Positions 54,233 through 63,695 of a stretch of 64,000 bases of DNA are shown here, in pieces (within the stretch, counting starts at the first letter, position 1; the number at the start of each line of letters is the position of its first letter). The stretch is from positions 6,138,001 through 6,202,000 of the forward strand of contig JAHWDD010000001.1 in assembly GCA_023897205.1 (NCBI GenBank). Reading direction: 5' to 3'. The position numbers were made by a program, and so were the translations under genes. This DNA is from Exophiala sp. HKRS030. Taxonomy: Eukaryota; Ascomycota; Eurotiomycetes; Chaetothyriales; Herpotrichiellaceae. The notes under the pieces were generated by a model that was given only the letters and a program-made list of their open reading frames with translations, was not told where the DNA came from and searched no databases.

Positions 54233-54737
54233 ATGGCTAATATCCAAACCTCTCAGACTTCCACAAATTACAAAGAAGCCTTCTCTCTGTACGACAAGCG
54301 AGGCACTGGTCGTGTCGCCCTCGATTCGCTCGGTGATCTTCTACGCGCCTGCGGGCAGAACCCTACCCTGGCAGAAATTAGAGATTTGGAAAAGACTGTA
54401 GGAGGTGATTGTAAGACGAATTCTATCACTTGAAAACCATCTTCAGGCACCAATCAAACTAACAATGTTGACAGTCGATTTCGATTCTTTCAGCAAAGTC
54501 CTCAATCGTCCCGGTGGTTTCAGAGATCCTGGTGAACCCGAAGAATACTGTCGTGGTTTTCAAGTCTTTGATAAGGATATGACTGGTTTCATCGGTGTTG
54601 GTCAATTAAGATACATTTTGACAAATTTGGGAGAAAAGATGAGTGATGAAGAAGTTGATGAATTATTGAAGGCAGTCGACACAAGCAGTGGGGAGATCAA
54701 CTACATGGACTTGGTACGAACTGTCATTGCCAATTGA
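54233..54737 (+). CDS. Myosin essential light chain, Cdc4-type EF-hand protein
   Basis: A calmodulin-like light chain that binds the IQ motif of myosin II (Cdc4 in fission yeast, Mlc1 in budding yeast) for septation. Exons are 54233-54410 and 54475-54737 (64-nt intron), giving 146 residues. The N-terminal lobe reads YKEAFSLYDKRGTGRVALDSLGDLLRACGQNPTLAEI. The C-terminal lobe has FDFDSFSKVLNRPGGF, EEYCRGFQVFDKDMTGFIGVGQLRYILTNLGEKMSDEEVDELLK and a final LVRTVIAN. The third EF loop has Asp at 1 and 3 but Gln at 12, so calcium binding is probably lost, as in Cdc4. The start MANIQ is supported by family members that begin MAN. A spliced start from ATG|GTAAGT at 53754 is an alternative. Confidence 0.9.
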
Positions 54738-55000
54738 TTCGACCACCTTGGAATTGAGTTGCGATCATGACAGGCGTTTTCATGAGGATATGTTTTTACT
54801 TGGTCATCGGCATTGAATATGGATTATTGGATTCATGGTGATCGGGTTTGGTGCACGCAAATATGATTGACCTGGAGAATGTGCAGCAGAGAGTCCAAAT
54901 GATGCATTCTTGCAGAGACATGCTGTGGTAGCCTGCGTATCTCAAACACAAAAAATGAAACAAGGATTCCACCAGAGAATGTTCGCTTTGATGATATCTG

Positions 55001-55492
55001 TCATGCTGTTTGTTCAGCCCATGAAGGGATTTCAGGTCTCGATCCCTTGACCATGGCCTCTGTGTCGATCAAACCACCTGGTAGAAGATAGATCGGTCTC
55101 GAAACCTGCTTGTCCATCCCATAATGAGCCTCATCCAGCTGATATCCTAACACCAGCCTACACCTGACACATCTCAGCACAGTCCTTTTCTCAAACCCAT
55201 CTTCCCTACGTATGATAATCGGCTTGCGGTCGACAAGGACATTAGACAACGCCGACTGAATGCTCTCTGACCTATCGTTGCTAGCATCATCTATCGCTAG
55301 CGGGCTCGAGCCTGAAACAGTCACTTGCGGTGGGAGAATCAAAGCACCATCTTGAACAGGTTCACTCCGTCGTGATAAATCGTCCAGGTTATGACGTGTG
55401 CTTAGGATATGTGTGCTGCATAGACAGTGGTAGGTTCTGATCCGGAGAGGGGATTCTGATGCTGAGATCGGCTGGGGTTCCGGGTCTGCCAT
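55001..55492 (-). CDS. STEEP1 (CXorf56) family protein
   Basis: A small conserved eukaryotic protein, 163 residues, single exon. Human STEEP1 promotes STING exit from the ER; the fungal role is unknown. Visible features: TYHCLCSTHILSTRHNLDDLSRRSEP near the N-terminus (the YxCxC pair), then DRKPIIIRREDGFEKRTVLRCVRCRLVLGYQLD with a CxxC pair that with the first pair may bind a metal, and YLLPGGLIDTEAM near the end. These are the family's signature blocks. Divergent from RAD4 over 685 bp. The start at 55492 is the first ATG. Confidence 0.83.
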   Translation of the reverse strand: MADPEPQPISASESPLRIRTYHCLCSTHILSTRHNLDDLSRRSEPVQDGALILPPQVTVSGSSPLAIDDASNDRSESIQSALSNVLVDRKPIIIRREDGFEKRTVLRCVRCRLVLGYQLDEAHYGMDKQVSRPIYLLPGGLIDTEAMVKGSRPEIPSWAEQTA

Positions 55493-56177
55493 CTCGTGGA
55501 CATGCAGTGGTTGCAGGATTGCTGGTTTGTTGCGTGATGGTTTTTTCGATGTGCGTGTGTTTTCAGTAATATTTTAAAAACATGCGCCTTCCGCTTAAGT
55601 GCAGGTCAAGTAAACCCCACGATGATGAGTCTCGGTGGGGTGACTCAGGCGGCAAGGTACAGGAAGTGGTACTTGAAGATTCCGTTAGGCGTTCAGAGTG
55701 CTTAACTATTGGGTACCCCTTTCGTTATAGGCAATGCCCAGCCTAGGAGGTGTAGCTGTTTTGGAGCCTGAGATTGTGACGTTGGCACCTAAGATCCAGT
55801 TGTCCAAGGCCAAGCCATAATTAGAGCTTCGATCACACCCCGCAAATGCCTGGGGGTGCTTTCATGCCTAAGTTACAACTGCCCCTCACCTCAGGTGCTT
55901 AGACTGCAGATATCTTAGGTGCTGGTGCCTGTTAATGCCCATCGCGGCTCCACCGTGCGGCGACGCGACGCGAACCCGCTGATTAGTGACTAATAATCGC
56001 ATCTCCAAAGACGAATTCCCGACGTCACCATTCTTAATCAAGACTCATCCGACAATATAATTCAATGCAATCTTTGAGGGTGAATACTCTGCGCAACTTA
56101 CCTTCAGAGGCGACCCATGCGCGCGATTACCTTACAACCTTTTATGCAATGACACTGTCCATGCAACTGGTTTCGAA
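55493..56177. promoter_or_regulatory. Divergent promoter STEEP1/RAD4
   Basis: 685 bp shared by two divergent genes. Contains the perfect 13-bp palindrome ATTAGTGACTAAT (55982-55994), which includes TGACTAA, a Yap-type bZIP core. GGTGCTT-like repeats occur at about 55855-55930. Binding is inference. Confidence 0.4.
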
Positions 56178-59100
56178 ATGCCACCATTCCTCCCAAGAAA
56201 GCGATTGAATTCAACGCCACCTGCATCTTCCCGGCCAACCCTTCCGAAGAAACCCAGACTTGCAGACCTTTTAGATGCTGAATCTAGGAATGTGCCTGGT
56301 GTCCAAACAACAAAAACCTTTTCTTTGGGAAGCGATGACTCGGATTCATCTCTGAGTGACGTTGACAGCGACGAATTCGAAGATGTTTCGACTGCATTCA
56401 AAACATCCACAAAACCATTCACTCAGACCTCCATTACCAATGAGAACGATGATGACGAAGAGGACGATGATATCGAATGGGAAGATGCAGGCGCAAACCC
56501 CTCAGAACCGCTACCTATGTCTACACCATTAGCTGATGGTCCTATTGAATTGGTTTTTCGCAAAGATGATGTTGAGATTGATTATGGAACAGCCGCCAAC
56601 GCAGCTTCTGGTAAAAAGGGTCCAACAAAACGAGAAAAAGAGGCTCGCATACGTACACATCAATTGCATGTTCAATTTTTGTTATGGCACAATTCCATTC
56701 GAAATAGGTGGATAGCCGACAAGGCCGTACAACAGATACTGATTCAACAATTACCACTACAGTTGAAGAAAGAAGTTGATAAATGGAAGAGAGCAAGTGG
56801 TTTGACTGTTCCAGGGTCACAACCAGAAGTCACATCAAGTAAAAAGGGCAAGCGTGGGAAAGAAACCAAAGCAAATCCTAGGAGTGAGAGAGACTGGGGA
56901 AGACCGAGTCAACCTATGGAGGCTGGAAAGCCGGACATGAGCCATGGTGATCCTTTGATATCTTTACTCAAAGTTCTTGCAGCTTATTGGAAAAAAAGAT
57001 TCGCCATTACTGCTCCTGGTCTTCGAAAACGAGGCTATGGAACAAAACAGTCACTGAAACAAATCATATACTCCTTCAGAACAGACGAGCATGATCCTGA
57101 GGAACATGGCGAACGAATCAAGGATATCAAAGAATTTCGAGAGTTGGCTAGAAAGTGTGAAGGTTCAAGAGATGTAGGAGCCCAATTATTCACTGCATTA
57201 CTCAGAGGACTAGGAATTGAATCAAGACTTGTGGCAAGTCTTCAACCTAGCGGTTTTGGATGGACGAAAGCTGAACAGATGATATTACGGAAATCCACGA
57301 AAAATGATCATGATCAAATGTCTTCTGGTGAATCTGACCTGGAAGATTCCAAATCCATTTCAGAAATTACAAAATCCAAAACCAAATCAAAGCAACCGGA
57401 GAAACAAGCCTCAAAAATTTCGACAGCTTCTATCAATCTCGACACAGAAGAAGATGACGAATCGATTATTGATGTTACTCCTTCAATGCCGAGAAGAAAG
57501 CCACAGAAATATGATAGAGACAATCCTTTTCCTATCTATTGGACCGAAGCGATATCTCCAATCACCAACAGAGTTCTACCTGTTTCTCCTCTTGTTCTGA
57601 ATTCTCCTGTGGCATCAAATCCGGAGGTTCTCTATACCTTCGAACCTAGGGGTGCCAAAGCAGATAAAACCAGGACGGTCATTGCATATATCGTCGCTTA
57701 TTCATCTGATGGAACTGCCAAAGATGTCACCGTGCGATATTTGAAGAACAGAATATGGCCAGGAAAGACTAAAGGATTTCGGTTTCCAGTGGAAAAGATC
57801 CCCATTTATGACAAAAATGGCAAAATCAAGAGATACGAAGACTATGATTGGTTCAAACATGTTATGGGAGGTTATCGACGTCCGGATCTTCTCAGAACTG
57901 CAGTGGATGATATAGAGGAGACCACCGATTTGGTGCCACAAGAACCTCCAAAGAAAGAAATCAAAGATGACGTTGATACACTACAAAGTTTGAAATCATC
58001 CACGGACTTTGTTTTGGAACGATTTCTACGACGTGAAGAAGCTTTGAGACCTGAAGCCGAACCAGTTCGGACATTTATTTCAGGAAAGGGTGATAACCTC
58101 AAGGAAGAGAATGTTTACAAAAGAAGTGATGTTGAAAGATGTTTGACAGCCGAATCATGGCACAAAGAAGGACGACGTCCACTTCCTGGTGAAGCTCCAA
58201 TGAAATTGGTTCCTGTTCGAGCTGTCACATTGACCAGAAAACGTGAAGCTGAAGAACATGAACGTATGACTGGAGAAAAACAAATGCAAGGACTCTATTC
58301 TTGGGATCAAACAGAATATATCATTCCTCCACCGATCGAAAATGGTATCATTCCTAAGAATGCTTATGGAAATATTGATTGTTTTGTTCCTAGCATGGTA
58401 CCCAGAGGTGCTGTTCATGTACCGTTAAGAGGTACGGTTCGACTTTGCAAGAAATTGGAGATTGACTTTGCTGAGGCTGTTACTGGTTTTGAATTCGGAA
58501 ACAAAAGAGCTGTTCCTGTCTGTACAGGTGTCGTGGTGGCCAAGGAGAATGAAAGGATTTTGAGAGAGGCATGGTATGATTTCAATGAACAACAGCGAAA
58601 GAAAGAAGAAACCAAGATGGAGAAACTTGTTCTAGATCTTTGGCGAAAATTCATCATGGGTTTGAGGATTCGTGAAAGAGTTCAAGATGCCTATGGAGAT
58701 ACTGGAGCTGCAATTCCGGCAGGATTTACCAGAGATCAACCAATTGCATTGGACGACGATGATGACCAAGATGAGCCAGATGAACACGAGGACAATTTAG
58801 GTGGAGGGTTCTTGTTGGATGATGAGGATGAACAACAAGTTCCGGAGGATTTGGAAATGGTACATCATCGAGGATCCCCTGAAGCAACCAAACGGAAGGG
58901 TAAAGAAGTTGCAGCAGAAGAATATCCGACTCCAGCTTCTGTTTCACCGATAAAACCGGCAGTACGACGACAACGCAAGTCTTTACTTCAGGCGTTTGAT
59001 GACAGTGCGAGTGAGAGCTCTAACGGGAAGGGCGGTTCTAAAGCGGAGGAAAGTTCTGACCTTTCGTCAGCTATGACCGATGAAGAGCTTGAAAGTGAGG

Positions 59101-59558
59101 GTTTATCATCCAACGACCAAAAGCACCCAGAAGTGTCCGAAGAATCAGATCACAACGATGCTGTCGTTTCCAAGTCAAAAATCGAAATCAACATCCCCAG
59201 ACGCAAGACAAATCCATCAAGATCGAAAATCCCATCTAGACACCTTGACGGCACCTCAGAAGACCTCACAGACCCTCCATCCAACACCGCCACAGACACA
59301 GAGGAAGAGGAAGAGCAAGATGAAGATGAAGATGACTACAAGCCAAGTTCTTCAAAGCGCACACCTGCTCGTGGGACAAGGCAGCATCCAGCTCCACAGT
59401 CGACATCCGCACGAGCTACTAGGAGTACACGCAAAAGCAATCCGACAGTGGATACGGATCAGGGGGACGTTGAACTAACGACGCCGAAGAAGGTCAGACG
59501 TGGCGGTCGCTTGAGGCGCGATAGCACGATTGTCACGAGTCCGTATTTCGATGGATAG
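56178..59558 (+). CDS. RAD4: DNA damage recognition protein Rad4/XPC
   Basis: Recognises helix-distorting lesions and recruits TFIIH in nucleotide excision repair. A single exon of 1126 residues. A transglutaminase-like fold is seen from WHNSIRNRWIADKAVQ (about 170) to ARKCEGSRDVGAQLFTALLRGLGIESRLVASLQPSGFGW (about 325-365), FPIYWTEAISPITNRVLPVSPLV and YVVAY-like strands to about 570. The beta-hairpin domains follow: BHD1 (ERFLRREEALRPEAEPVRTF...VYKRSDVERCLTAESWHKEGR), BHD2 (KLVPVRAVTLTRKREAEEHE...GLYSWDQTEYIIPPPIENGIIPKNAYGNIDCF) and BHD3 (MVPRGAVHVPLRGTVRLCKKLEIDFAEAVTGFEF). Acidic and Ser-rich disordered tails lie at both ends. Complete, with no frame problem. Confidence 0.95.
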   Translation: MPPFLPRKRLNSTPPASSRPTLPKKPRLADLLDAESRNVPGVQTTKTFSLGSDDSDSSLSDVDSDEFEDVSTAFKTSTKPFTQTSITNENDDDEEDDDIEWEDAGANPSEPLPMSTPLADGPIELVFRKDDVEIDYGTAANAASGKKGPTKREKEARIRTHQLHVQFLLWHNSIRNRWIADKAVQQILIQQLPLQLKKEVDKWKRASGLTVPGSQPEVTSSKKGKRGKETKANPRSERDWGRPSQPMEAGKPDMSHGDPLISLLKVLAAYWKKRFAITAPGLRKRGYGTKQSLKQIIYSFRTDEHDPEEHGERIKDIKEFRELARKCEGSRDVGAQLFTALLRGLGIESRLVASLQPSGFGWTKAEQMILRKSTKNDHDQMSSGESDLEDSKSISEITKSKTKSKQPEKQASKISTASINLDTEEDDESIIDVTPSMPRRKPQKYDRDNPFPIYWTEAISPITNRVLPVSPLVLNSPVASNPEVLYTFEPRGAKADKTRTVIAYIVAYSSDGTAKDVTVRYLKNRIWPGKTKGFRFPVEKIPIYDKNGKIKRYEDYDWFKHVMGGYRRPDLLRTAVDDIEETTDLVPQEPPKKEIKDDVDTLQSLKSSTDFVLERFLRREEALRPEAEPVRTFISGKGDNLKEENVYKRSDVERCLTAESWHKEGRRPLPGEAPMKLVPVRAVTLTRKREAEEHERMTGEKQMQGLYSWDQTEYIIPPPIENGIIPKNAYGNIDCFVPSMVPRGAVHVPLRGTVRLCKKLEIDFAEAVTGFEFGNKRAVPVCTGVVVAKENERILREAWYDFNEQQRKKEETKMEKLVLDLWRKFIMGLRIRERVQDAYGDTGAAIPAGFTRDQPIALDDDDDQDEPDEHEDNLGGGFLLDDEDEQQVPEDLEMVHHRGSPEATKRKGKEVAAEEYPTPASVSPIKPAVRRQRKSLLQAFDDSASESSNGKGGSKAEESSDLSSAMTDEELESEGLSSNDQKHPEVSEESDHNDAVVSKSKIEINIPRRKTNPSRSKIPSRHLDGTSEDLTDPPSNTATDTEEEEEQDEDEDDYKPSSSKRTPARGTRQHPAPQSTSARATRSTRKSNPTVDTDQGDVELTTPKKVRRGGRLRRDSTIVTSPYFDG

Positions 59559-59877
59559 GTGGACTTCGGAGGATGAGAAGACTATGGAAGGCGAATGAAA
59601 GTTTCAATGTGGTCGTCGCATAGCTTTGTTGTCGGCCATTGCACAAGGTGTAATATGATTCACGTTGGCGATGGCGTCGTTGTTAATGCCGACTAGGTGC
59701 CGAGAGTCTATGTGGTTGGTCCTCGTGCTGATTGCTTATGTACATTAGAATACTTCCTGATAGACGCCCGAGCAGGAATGAGCAGTGTATCATAAAGTTC
59801 GACTTGTGCAAAACGACTGGTCTATTTCCATATGCCGTTCATTCATCTACTTCATAAACCCTAGGAACTAGTCCTAT
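59559..59877. other. Convergent intergenic RAD4/PMI
   Basis: 3' regions of both genes; no gene seen. Confidence 0.5.
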
Positions 59878-61094
59878 TTACTCAGCAAAAGCCCTATACG
59901 CACGAATCTCCTCACCGGCACTTATCTTCACCTCGACACCATGACCTACAAAGAAAACCCCTCCCTCCGGCAACTCAGCCTGCTTGCCATCAACCTCAAT
60001 CTTGCCGTTTCCCTGCGTTACGACCAGAATACTCGGTCCACCTACACTCTCAACAAGCTCGCTCTCGCCCTTTGGAATCTCATGCACCAACATATTGAAC
60101 TCGGCCATCGGCGGCTCAAACACATACGTAAACCCGTTCCTCCCGCGCGGGCTCTTCTCACGCTTCAACACGGGTTCGTCTGGGTCATGCTGCTTGAACG
60201 TCAACGTGTCGACGAACAGATCGATATTGTCGCGGTCCGCGCGCGGGCAGAATCCCGTGTTGAGCACATTGTTGCTGCGCGCCATGCACTCGACGATGTC
60301 CCCGGACAAATATGCGTGGATCCCGTCGGCGGGGATGTAGATGGCGGAGCCGGCCGAGAGCACGAGGAAGTTCATGGTCAGCAGGGCTACGAGTGTGCCG
60401 TTGTCTTCGGCGCTGTACTGTTCATTGAGACGTGGGATGAGGTCGTGGATGTGGCCTTGGGATGGAGGCAGGTCCGATTTGGCGGTCGATTGGAGTGATT
60501 TTAGTGTTGATTTGACGGTCTCTGGCGATGCGAGCAGTAGTTCGCGGCAGATGGACCGGAGTGTTGAATCGGTGAAGGATGTGGTGTCTGACGGGACGAA
60601 TTGTTTGAGGAATTCGAGTTTGAATAGTGCTTCGATGTCAGATAGTGTCTTGAAGCCTACAAAGGCCTCGAACTTGCTCAGTGCCACTGCAATCTCCGGC
60701 TTGTGGTTGGTGTCTGTGAATTTCTCGGGGTCCTTCTTGTGTAGTTTCGTCGCGAGCTCGATGTTGGGATGGATTTGTAAGGGCAAGGCTTTCGCAATGG
60801 AGAGGATCTTGGGTAAGAACGGTAGATCGGCGCCGAACTTGTCCAGCACTTTCTTCCCGATTAGCTGTTCCTTGTTGGCGTTGAGGATGGCTTGAAGATC
60901 CTCCCCTGTTGACAACGAGTATGATGGAAGTTCCGGATATGTGCCCATCCACATCTCGGCGTAGTCTTTGTCGTCTTCGAGTTTGAACTCGGGATTGGTT
61001 TTCGAGCATAGTCGAGCTGCGAGGGACTCCTTGCCGGTCTTGCCCCAGGGTAGTTGTTGCAGTTGCATTTCAACTGGATTAGACTTTCGACCAT
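59878..61094 (-). CDS. Mannose-6-phosphate isomerase, one frame break near the start
   Basis: A type I phosphomannose isomerase: interconverts fructose-6-phosphate and mannose-6-phosphate, supplying GDP-mannose for wall and glycoprotein synthesis. Zinc ligands are visible: ALPLQIHPN (Gln107, His109), HKPE (Glu134) and PADGIHAYLSGDIVECMARSNN (His260). AEMWMGTYPE is near residue 46. The start MVESLIQLKCNCNNYP at 61094 is in a different frame from the body, WGKTGKESLAARL onward. One extra base in the G run 61048-61050 (+ strand) would give NNYPWGKTG, matching the family's 'NxYxWGKxG', and a 405-residue product without introns. The body frame extends upstream only through non-conserved sequence, which supports a missing base. 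The C-terminal cupin half is intact. Confidence 0.94.
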
Positions 61095-62672
61095 CTTTGG
61101 TGATATTGAGCAGGGTTGATATGATGAATATTGCGAATGGCGGTAAACTGAATGGAACGGCTTGGAGATAGACAGGAGAGGAAATCAACAAACCTTTGAT
61201 CTTACATATCAGAATCTTTTGTCCTCGAGGACGAGAACCCTGCATGATCACGATTGTGGATCATGATGTCGATATTCACTATGATGTCAGTTTTGTGGAC
61301 GTTGGGATAAGAAAGCCTTGGGAGGTCGGAATTGAGCCCCGTTGATGCATGACTTGTCTCTAGGCGCCTGGAGCATATTTCGTTGACAGCAGCGGTCGTC
61401 AAGTAGGTATCTTAAGCGTAATTGCTGTAATTTTGCGCCTTGATGACAGCTCTGTTGAAGCGGACAAATCAAGAGCGCCGCGACGGAGTTGTAATGTATT
61501 GAATTAAAGCCCTCTGTTGTTGTCGGAAGACGATGCCGGATCAAGATTTGGAGTGACAAAAGGACAGTGTTCATCACGTGACCCTCGACTATAGCTTGAG
61601 CGTAAGACATAGTGGAGGAGGTAAACGGCCTAAGTCGCCTACAGAAGGCGAATCTCGTAGGCACTCAATTCAGTAGCTGGAGAAGTCATTCTGTTTGATC
61701 GACGCACTCTAATCGACAAGGAGAAATAAGGTGATATAGTGTAATATGGGCAGCATATGGGCAGCATCAAAATCAACTAATACGATGACCTAGAACTTGC
61801 CTCAAGGGTTATACTTGTGAGACCAAGGCCGTATTACTACCCAGATGAGTTTTCCTTGCTACCTAGAAAATGGCTCTCCTAAGCGCCACTCTAGCGGCGA
61901 GTGAGTACTAGGGAGCTCCCACTAGTTAATATATACTGATAAACGTTTGGATCTGGGAGGCTCCCATTGTTCCAATGGTATCTCAGTCATTTTCCAATCT
62001 AAGAATCACATTTCACAACACCTTACGTGTCGGTACTTATAATGGCGGTCTTTCAAAGGCCGACGGAGCCCCAATCCCGTTCAAAGTCGAGATCCAATCA
62101 TCATGCATTGCGATGGTGGCGACAACAACCTTTCCCAAGTTTCAACGCATCTTGATCTGATGGAATTACTACGAAAGGAGATCATGTTAATTTGGTAATT
62201 TTTTATTATTACTATGCACATTTTGATTCACTATGACAAATCGATCATGGCATACTCTCCGTCCATCCCCAGAAGCCACATATGATTAAGCGTCTGTCAG
62301 GGTAGGAACAGGATGAAGTATCATTCTCCTGATTCCGCCGCCAATCATGGCCGTCGCGTCATCGCCATATCTCTATGCAAACATTAGACCAAGTGTGAGA
62401 CATCAGATGCATTTTTTGATGTCGTCAAGGTTCACTCTTCAAGTCGTTAAGGATCGTACGCTCGCGCAATAGCCGAGACTTTTATCGTTGGTATCATAAC
62501 TCGACCAACCTACCGACGTCGACCGAGGCTCGCTGCCAAGATATACTCTGCTGGTAAAAATAGTGACAGCAACCACGTGACGTGGAGGCGGCGGTATTAA
62601 GAATCAAACTCAAGGTCAGGTGACGCAGCCTTGTCAGGGGTTCTGCATCACGTGATATCAAAGTTGACTTGC
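61095..62672. other. Intergenic, no gene recognised
   Basis: PMI promoter and the 3' side of the wall-protein gene. A perfect 11-bp tandem (ATATGGGCAGC twice, 61744-61765) and near-inverted GGGAGCTCCC / GGGAGGCTCCC blocks at about 61911-61970. No coding feature. Confidence 0.5.
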
Positions 62673-63695
62673 TTATGCAAGGGCAACGAGGGCAACGAGA
62701 CCACCGATGAGGGCAACGGCGGGCTTGTTGTTGCTGCTGGCAGCTCCGGTGAAGGTAGCAGGGGCAGCGGTTGTGCTGGCAACGTAGCTCTGGACGGGAG
62801 CCTTGGTTGTGGTTGGTGCAACGCTGGAGACAATAGTAGTCACTGGAGCGGGAGCTGGTGCCGACGACCATGCAGCCCAGCTGCTGTAGACAACTGGGGC
62901 AACGCTTGATGGTGCAACAGGTGCGGGAGCAGGAGCAGACGACCAATCGGCCCATTTGGAGCTGACCGGGGCTGGAGCTGGGGCAGTGGTAGGCTTAACA
63001 GGGGCGGGAGCTGGGGCGGAACTCCAGTCGGCCCACGCGGTGGTGCTCTTGACTGGCGCTGGGGCAGGTTTGGTGGTAGTGGTGGTAGGGGCAACCCAGT
63101 CGCTCCACTGAACAGTTGTTGTTTTGACGACAGGCTTGGTAGTGGTGGTGGTAGGGGCAACCCAGTCTGACCACTGCTGAGTTGTGGTCTTCACGACAGG
63201 CTTAGTAGTAGTCGTCGTCGTCGTCCAATCGCTCCACACCACGGCGCTTGTGGTGGTTTTGGTGACAGGCTTCGTGGTAGTTGTTGTAGTGGTCCAATCG
63301 CTCCATACCACGGCGCTTGTGGTTGTTTTGGTGACAGGCTTCGTGGTCGTTGTTGTAGTAGTCCAATCGCTCCACACCACGGCGCTTGTGGTGGTTGAAA
63401 CGACGGGTTTGGTGGTAGTGGTCGTCGTTGTTGTCCAATCGCTCCACACCACTGGGGTCGTTGTGGTAGTTGAAACAACGGGTTTGGTGGTGGTGGTGGT
63501 TGTAGTAGTCCAGTCGCTCCACACCACTGGGGTTGTTGTGGTGGTGGTGGTAGTGGTGGTAGTAGTAGTTGTTGTGGTGGTGGTAGTGGTAGTTGTAGGA
63601 GAAACCCAATCCGACCACGTGCTGCTGCTATCCCGGGCAACCAAGGCAGAAGCCGAGGTGGCAGCGGCCAAGATGATAGCGGAAGTGCGAACCAT
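62673..63695 (-). CDS. Secreted Thr-rich WSDW-repeat protein, probably GPI-anchored cell-wall protein
   Basis: A single exon of 340 residues. The signal peptide is MVRTSAIILAAATSASALVA. The mature part is built of about ten units that start with W-S/A-x-W. Six or so read VVWSDWTTTTTTTKPVVKTTT (22-25 residues); later ones become WSDWVAPTTTTTKP and then WADWSSAPAPAPV. The long Thr runs should be heavily O-mannosylated and extended. The C-terminus TFTGAASSNNKPAVALIGGLVALVALA has small residues for a GPI omega site, then a spacer and a hydrophobic tail. It has the architecture of a wall or adhesin-like protein; no globular ligand-binding domain is present. I do not recognise a named family. The long antisense open frame over it is a repeat artefact. 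Confidence 0.85.
   Translation of the reverse strand: MVRTSAIILAAATSASALVARDSSSTWSDWVSPTTTTTTTTTTTTTTTTTTTTTTPVVWSDWTTTTTTTTKPVVSTTTTTPVVWSDWTTTTTTTTKPVVSTTTSAVVWSDWTTTTTTTKPVTKTTTSAVVWSDWTTTTTTTKPVTKTTTSAVVWSDWTTTTTTTKPVVKTTTQQWSDWVAPTTTTTKPVVKTTTVQWSDWVAPTTTTTKPAPAPVKSTTAWADWSSAPAPAPVKPTTAPAPAPVSSKWADWSSAPAPAPVAPSSVAPVVYSSWAAWSSAPAPAPVTTIVSSVAPTTTKAPVQSYVASTTAAPATFTGAASSNNKPAVALIGGLVALVALA
63000..63610 (-). repeat. Tandem coding repeats of the WSDW wall protein
   Basis: A 69-75-bp unit containing CCARTCGCTCCACACCAC (+ strand) recurs at about 63224, 63293, 63362, 63434 and 63509. More diverged copies lie near 63095 and 63160. A pure GTT/GTG/GTA triplet run lies at 63523-63600. Confidence 0.85.
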
